Part shown: in pieces, positions 59,083 to 64,000 of the stretch
Layout of the letters: every line of letters begins with the position of its first letter
Numbering within the stretch: position 1 is the stretch's first letter
DNA from: Pezizomycotina sp. ARF18
Taxonomy: Eukaryota > Ascomycota
Direction of reading: 5' to 3'
DNA length: 64,000 nt
Assembly: GCA_002224055.1 (NCBI GenBank)
Contig: AZLU01000216.1
Span: forward strand, 1-64,000
Notes under the pieces: generated by a model
Told to the model about the DNA's origin: nothing
Databases searched by the model: none
The model's input: the letters and a program-made list of their open reading frames with translations, nothing else
Made by a program: the position numbers and the translations under genes

Positions 59083-60394
59083 TCAAAAATCCCTCATAGT
59101 AGCCCTCCTCCCCCTCTCCCCAATGAACCCCTTCTCCTCACCGACCGAAACAATAGAACCTCTCATGGTCTTCTTCTCCAGCTTCCTTCTCTCGACTTTA
59201 TGCCTCCTGAACTTCTCCACCACTTTTCTGAAGAACCTCCTGATCTTCTTGCGGCGACCCATGCCGCTCCTGTCCGGCGAGAAATCGAGTATGCTGTGCG
59301 CGGGCGTGCTCGCGAAGCTTGACGGGTGCGAGTGTACCTGCGACCACCAGACCGCGCTGTTGTTCCTGCTGTTGCCGTAGCTGTACCTTTTGTCGCCGAC
59401 GAAGGGGTTCTCGTTTTTGGTAGTGGCAGCGGTAGTGTGGTGCTTCATGCTAGTAGAAAAGGCTCCAGGGTTCGAGCTGCGGTGGCGCACGAGGGCGGAC
59501 GCTTGTTGAACGCGCGACGAGCGGCAATGGTGGCGACGTGGTTTAGACCGCCGTGGTGTTTCTTGTTACTGTTGTTGTTCTTGCTTTTGCCGTTGCTGTT
59601 TTTCGAGACGGTGTTCGAGCGCGTGGGGAGGCAGCTATCGTCGAGAGACTGGCCGCGGCGGAAAGCGGCGTACGCGGAGCGGACGGAGGAGTCGGAAACG
59701 GCACCCAGTGCTGCTCTGAGGGCCGCAGGCGCAGGCGGAACTGTGGAATTGTTAGTACGCGGGGGATCGGAGCGGAACATGGAAGGAGATCGTGGACGAG
59801 CGCATCAGAGTCGTGTATTGCTTGGGCAATGGCGTCGGCGTGGGTGGAAGATTCAAGTCGACTTCACGCTCGTCCGGTAAAACTAAAGGGGAAACGGCAG
59901 GCGGTGTATTAATCCTCGGAGGTAGCGTAGCAGGTATCTTCAAACCTCCATTCTCATCCTCTGTTCCGAACACCTCGATCTTTGGCGGCTCGGCCGGAAC
60001 GGGAACAAGTACACCCGCCTCCTTTCCTTTATCCTTTTCTTTCTTCCCCTTCCCGGTTGGATCACCGTGGATGGCAGCGTACGCCCTCTCCAGCGCGGAC
60101 TTGGACACGGATCGCATCGGCCTTCTTCAGGACCGAAGGCGGCGAAGGTCCCGCAGCCGCCAGCGGTGCGCGGCGGGAGTTGTAACGACGCTTCGACCGC
60201 GTAGGAGGTTGCGTTGCCTTGGATATAACCGGATGCGGAAGAATCGGGCGGAGGGACGTTCTCCTTGTCTTCATCGCCGTTGGTTTCGGAGATGTGCAGC
60301 GAGAGAGGGAGAAGCGCTTGACGGAGTCGTTGAAGGAGAGGACGGTTTTGGAGAGCTTCAGTGAGAAGTTGCTGTTTCTACTCCTGGGGGACAT
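59083..60394 (-). CDS. Hypothetical basic, Ser/Pro-rich protein
   Basis: The ATG at 60394 opens MSPRSRNSNFSLKLSKTVL, a Ser/Arg-rich start. Four overlapping frames continue the protein with SALERAYAAIHGDPTGKGKK, EPPKIEVFGTEDENGGLKIP, DSSVRSAYAAFRRGQSLDDS and a very basic C-terminus with GMGRRKKIRRFFRKVVEKFR, ending at 59083. The pairs ERAYAAIHG and RSAYAAFRRG look like two copies of a short motif. I see no known domain, signal peptide or membrane helix; the composition suggests a nuclear or membrane-surface protein. Frame changes near 60100, 59770 and 59470 need reads to settle. Confidence 0.58.
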
Positions 60395-60740
60395 CCTTGA
60401 GGGTTCTTTCTGGGTATTTTACGAATAAGAGAGAGGAGAACTGGATTTATAGATTGTGTGAATTGAATCAATAATGTATTATACTCTTATCTTTCTATAG
60501 CTTGGTTGATAGAATATAGTGCGATATATCGATAGACGATGTGGAGAACAGGGAGGTTGAAGGAGCAGATATGAAGCTCCGCAGAGACTCCTCTTGAGAA
60601 ATAGACATCGCTACTGTTAATATATATATATATATACAACAGCGCTGATTAGATTGGGGAGGCGACGGTGGTGACGATGCAAAACACGAGGACTTGCTGA
60701 CGTCCGCAGGAGTCGACGAACGTTCACAAAAATAAAATAA

Positions 60741-60774
<34 letters not shown>

Positions 60775-60932
60775 AAGGAAACAAAAGGAACAAAAGACAA
60801 TCTTGCCATGTGAAAAGCCAGCCACGCGCAAAACTTATAATAGGCAGAACAGATTCTAATTGAAATGGTATCTATAATCTGCTATTCACAATGCAAAAAC
60901 AGAATGATGCTATATGCCGTCAGTGAATAACT
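60395..60932. other. Upstream region of the basic protein gene / 3' flank of the rhodopsin-like gene
   Basis: It contains a TA dinucleotide run near 60617-60635 and a T run followed by an A run at about 60741-60776. No coding signal. Confidence 0.5.
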
Positions 60933-62010
60933 TCACGGTCTCCCCTCAATCCGTACTATATTCCCCACAGCTGGTATGGCCGCGGGTATAGGTCTAGCAA
61001 CACTCCCATCCCACTCCTCCTTCCTTACGCTATCGCTCCTCTTCATCCCATCATCATGTACCGGCTCACGCGCTTCTAGTAGATCGACCATAGACTCTAC
61101 CTCACACGTCGTCGTCATATTTATCGTCAACCCACCCTTCGGCCTGCACGCCGTCTCCTCATCGCTCCCGTTATCGTACGAATACCGCCTCGGTGTGCCG
61201 CCGACCATCGTAAAGCTCTCCCTCGCCGGCACCACATTCCCGTTCCCTCTTTATTCTGCGACCGCTTAAAGTCACTAAGTGGATACTGCGGCGTGTTGTT
61301 TCTATTGTTGTTGGAGCTAGACGAGATGGATTTAAACCAGCTGGAGGAGGATATAACGGCTTTATGAGCGGTGCGTTTACTGTTATTGTCGCGACGAATG
61401 TTTCGCGGATAGCCCATATTGCGCTTTCGTTTTTGACGCGGATGGAGCGGAGGGTGAAGATTACGCGGAGGGTGGTGGCGAGGATGACGAAGACGCCGGA
61501 GCAGAGGAGGAGGGCTAGGAGAAGTTTTCTGAAAATAAGAAACGTTAGGATTAGTGGAGCTTCTCGTGCGAATTACATTCCAAGAGAAAAAGATGCTTAC
61601 TTTTTGAGCGGAAGGCGGACTTTCCATAATATGGGAATCGGAATTAGGAGGAGTAGGATATCGGTCCTATAGTATCAACCGTTAGCAATGTGAAGAAAAG
61701 AATAATAATAATAATAACTGCGAGGTTAGTAGAGGTAAAACTCACGATATATTCGTAATACCGAGCATAATAACGTTCGGTATGCCGAGAGTGCATTTAT
61801 CGCCGGGATACGGTCTTACTTGCCACTGCTTCTGCACGGGGACGCAGTGGAATAATATAGTACACTGCAACGCGACGTACCCGAGCAGTACGAAGACGGC
61901 AATGTACGTCAGCATCCGCTGCTGGTCTTGGAGGCCAAGCGTCATGCGGGGCGTACATGTGTAACAGGCAGACTTTGAGACTATGTAACCGAGAAGCAGT
62001 GATTGATTAG

Positions 62011-62045
<35 letters not shown>

Positions 62046-62555
62046 TCAAGGGAAGGTTTTGTAGAGAAAAACGTAGCCTTACCACCATACCGCCGTCGTG
62101 TAGCTGACCCAACCGCAAAAGTCGGCTAAAGATCCGCGGGCGATACCGTTGATAGTCTCTTGGTCCATATCCGCCGTCTTGTCGTCTGTCAGATTGGAGT
62201 TTGTGCCGGTTAAACCTAGGTACAACGTTTCGGATCAGAATATATTTATTGACATTGATAGTGTAATTGGTTGGTACAAGTGGAACATACCGATTAAGTG
62301 TAGACATGTACAGGCGCAACTGAAGAATATCTTTTCGTGAGCCAATAAATATTAAACGATTAGTATTGAGATCGGTTTCGTGGCGATGTGAAATGAGAGA
62401 CTTACGATGAACAAAAGCACGAAGAAGTCATCGCCGTGCCAGTTTTTGGGATTCCAACCTAGTATTTTTGCCCTAGCGAACACTCTTAATCCTACGACTA
62501 GCACAGCAATGCCGTAGTATGTGAAGGCTTCGGTCTCGAAGGGCGATATCGTCAT
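60933..62555 (-). CDS. Fungal rhodopsin-like (Pth11-related) integral membrane protein
   Basis: This is a seven-helix membrane protein of the fungal rhodopsin-domain family, some of which act as surface receptors. The ATG at 62555 begins TISPFETEAFTYYGIAVLVV and reaches WHGDDFFVLLF. Introns follow near 62405 and 62290, with a very short exon of about 30 bases between them. The next exon has DMDQETINGIARGSLADFCG and SYTTAVW, then after an intron holding a (AAT)n repeat (about 62014-62044) comes LKVCLLHMY, TLGLQDQQRMLTYIAVF and GIPNVIMLGITNIS. After an intron at 61745 comes TDILLLLIPIPILWKVRLPL, and after another CSGVFVILATTLRVI, SAIWAIRETFVAIITVNAPL and a polar tail ending at 60933. One frame change near 61947 looks like a gained C, and one lies in the tail near 61270. 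The family assignment is strong. Confidence 0.85.
62014..62044. repeat. (TTA)n microsatellite in an intron
   Basis: About ten TTA/AAT units lie inside an intron of the rhodopsin-like gene. A shorter run of the same unit lies in a neighbouring intron near 61702-61718. Confidence 0.9.
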
Positions 62556-63380
62556 TTTTGTCCTCTTATTCGATGTCCAGTTGCAATAAAAAAAAATCCT
62601 TAATAAAGCACCCAAAAGGACTCAGGCGTTTTCTCGTAGACTCTTCACAAATGGCAGCGTAAACGAAATGCGGGAACCCAGTCGTCAAATATGAGCCAGC
62701 AAATGAATTCCAAGCTTGCCTCAAACAAAAAAAACAAAGCTTCGGTATAATTTATCCGGGGCCCAAGAAAACAACACAAGCTTTTTTCCAAGGAAAAAAT
62801 CCTTCGAGGGACACATTCGCGTCCTTATATTCAATAGCAATAATCTAGTTTTCAGGAAGTCATCATTGTTATTGCTGTGCCCCCGTACAACGACATAGGC
62901 AGCCAATCGCCTGCCTTGACGTGATAGGCAAGAGACATGTCTGACATCAAAGCTGTGCTAAAGGAAAAAAGTTAAAAAAGAAGGGAACCTCTATGACTAG
63001 TTACGAGCGGGTCGCGAGTTGATTCGATTAACATGTGCCAGTTGCGTTTTTGTCTCGCAAGGAAAGACCAGTAAAAAGTGCAGGCACCTAGATAAGCATT
63101 GACCAATGACCGCGTCTCACGGGCGGCATTGACCAATGGTGGTTTCCTATGGGGCGACCGTTTCATTGTCTTCCGTTGCTTGCAGCGCGGGCTGCGGCTT
63201 CGAATGAGAATAAAAGGTGATCTGTGACAAATTGTCTCTATGGAACCTTGAGGCATTTTGTCTCCGGATAAAGAAGCACCCCGGACGTGGGAGTGATTGT
63301 TCTTAATCTACTGTAAAAGATTATCAGAGCTTGCTAAAATTATCCGCGGGAGATAATCACCTTAATTCTCGTTATATTGC
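62556..63380. promoter_or_regulatory. Promoter-like region with paired CCAAT boxes
   Basis: The 13-base sequence GCATTGACCAATG occurs twice, near 63096 and 63128, each containing a CCAAT box. GAATAAAAGG near 63208 looks TATA-like, and another CCAAT on the plus strand is near 62893. The layout (CCAAT pair, TATA-like element, then an ATG at 63381) points to plus-strand transcription, while the region also serves as upstream DNA of the rhodopsin-like gene. Confidence 0.45.
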
Positions 63381-63665
63381 ATGTGTACTATATTCATCTG
63401 TTCGAGTTTGAAACTCATCACGCAACGGTTCGAACAGCGAATGCAATTATTATATGAGCAGCAAGCAGGGTTCATCGCCGTTCGCTCTCAAAACCTCAAA
63501 CAACTTTACCTTCCTACCGATAAAAACGGCAAGCGGAGAGAAACGTCCGAATCGCGAAATCATTTTGATCTCCACCTTCGCGCTCGCTCATATATTATAA
63601 ATGGTATAAAATCAAACATCTTATTAGATATTGCGACGTTGCAGAAGAATTCAATGTTTAAGTAA
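63381..63665 (+). CDS. Hypothetical small ORF downstream of CCAAT/TATA-like elements
   Basis: A 94-codon frame starts at the ATG at 63381 and ends at 63665, with a Gln/Arg/Leu-rich sequence including EQRMQLLYEQQAG. The upstream promoter-like layout is its main support. A second open segment at 63730-63921 ends in SLQDMKSLYNDYLEKMLNK. They may be exons of one gene that continues to the right. No family is recognised. Confidence 0.3.
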   Translation: MCTIFICSSLKLITQRFEQRMQLLYEQQAGFIAVRSQNLKQLYLPTDKNGKRRETSESRNHFDLHLRARSYIINGIKSNILLDIATLQKNSMFK

Positions 63666-64000
63666 TAATTGACCAATTTGACACCCCCGCCCCTAATCTT
63701 TCTAGTCTTATTCTAGAAGGAATATCACTGTGACTAGTTGTTGGCCTCTGGACGGAAGTGGCGTAATAAGCGAAGAAGCGGTGGAAAATTCCGTGGGCCG
63801 CCGACTGTTAACACTTTGTTGGCACCTTACCTCGGAAGATGAGGGGCTCAAATGCGGGTTTTCTCTGCAGGATATGAAGTCATTGTATAATGATTATCTT
63901 GAGAAAATGCTCAATAAATGACTGGCACTTCTAGTCAAAACTGACTTCACGTTTCAATAGTAATATAGGTTCGGGTAAACTGAAAGCGAAAAAAGGTGCG

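Noticed and set aside
1-64000. tRNA, rRNA or CRISPR arrays
   Set aside because: I looked for T-loop-like GGTTCGAATCC sequences, 5S-like starts and regularly spaced short repeats and found none that hold up. A covariance-model search would be needed to exclude tRNAs fully.

Overview
This window looks like nuclear DNA of a filamentous ascomycete, most likely Pezizomycotina. The evidence is short GT-AG introns (about 60-180 bases), genes at fungal density, and typical families: a fungal rhodopsin/Pth11-like membrane protein, an OPT transporter, a ROG1-type DUF676 esterase, a But2/PhiA-like secreted protein, an SRA-YDG protein, a CHAT protein with a helical N-terminal part, a C14 caspase-domain protein and an Argonaute. 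I cannot name the genus.

Layout. 1-2537 (-): ROG1-like esterase running off the left edge. 5353-8942 (+): OPT oligopeptide transporter. 8943-16918: no convincing gene, but a decayed tandem array with a period near 220 bases (about 9.5-12.8 kb) and a (GA)34 tract. 16919-19668 (-): SRA-YDG protein. 19669-27122: gene-poor, with an AT-rich island, a probable rhodopsin-family relic, a GC-rich islet and one open coding segment. 27123-33741 (-): a CHAT-domain gene and a caspase-domain gene in the same direction. 35208-38684 (+): a complete Argonaute, head-to-head with the caspase gene. 39721-42559 (-): an unrecognised multi-exon gene. 44456-48990 (+): a very large unrecognised protein, beta-rich then coiled-coil. 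48991-57593: mostly gene-free, with a diverged tandem repeat of about 1.3 kb and one small two-exon gene. 57594-58232 (+): secreted But2/PhiA-like protein. 59083-60394 (-): basic unknown protein. 60933-62555 (-): rhodopsin/Pth11-like seven-helix protein. The right edge has promoter-like sequence and small open frames.

Nearly every gene is interrupted by frame changes, yet conserved family sequence continues on both sides. At least fifteen of these sites are explained by one base missing from a short homopolymer (for example GGG read as GG). That argues for residual long-read consensus error over real gene decay, so I annotate these loci as genes and give the doubt in each entry. The CHAT gene is different: its C-terminal part, including the expected catalytic Cys segment, is absent.

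The most interesting neighbourhood is 27-49 kb: two clan CD protease-fold genes, a divergently transcribed Argonaute with a DEDD-type active site, an unknown gene, and a giant protein with a nuclear-type N-terminus, all about 8 kb from an SRA-YDG protein. This could be a fungal genome-defence or regulated-death neighbourhood, but that is inference from gene content only.
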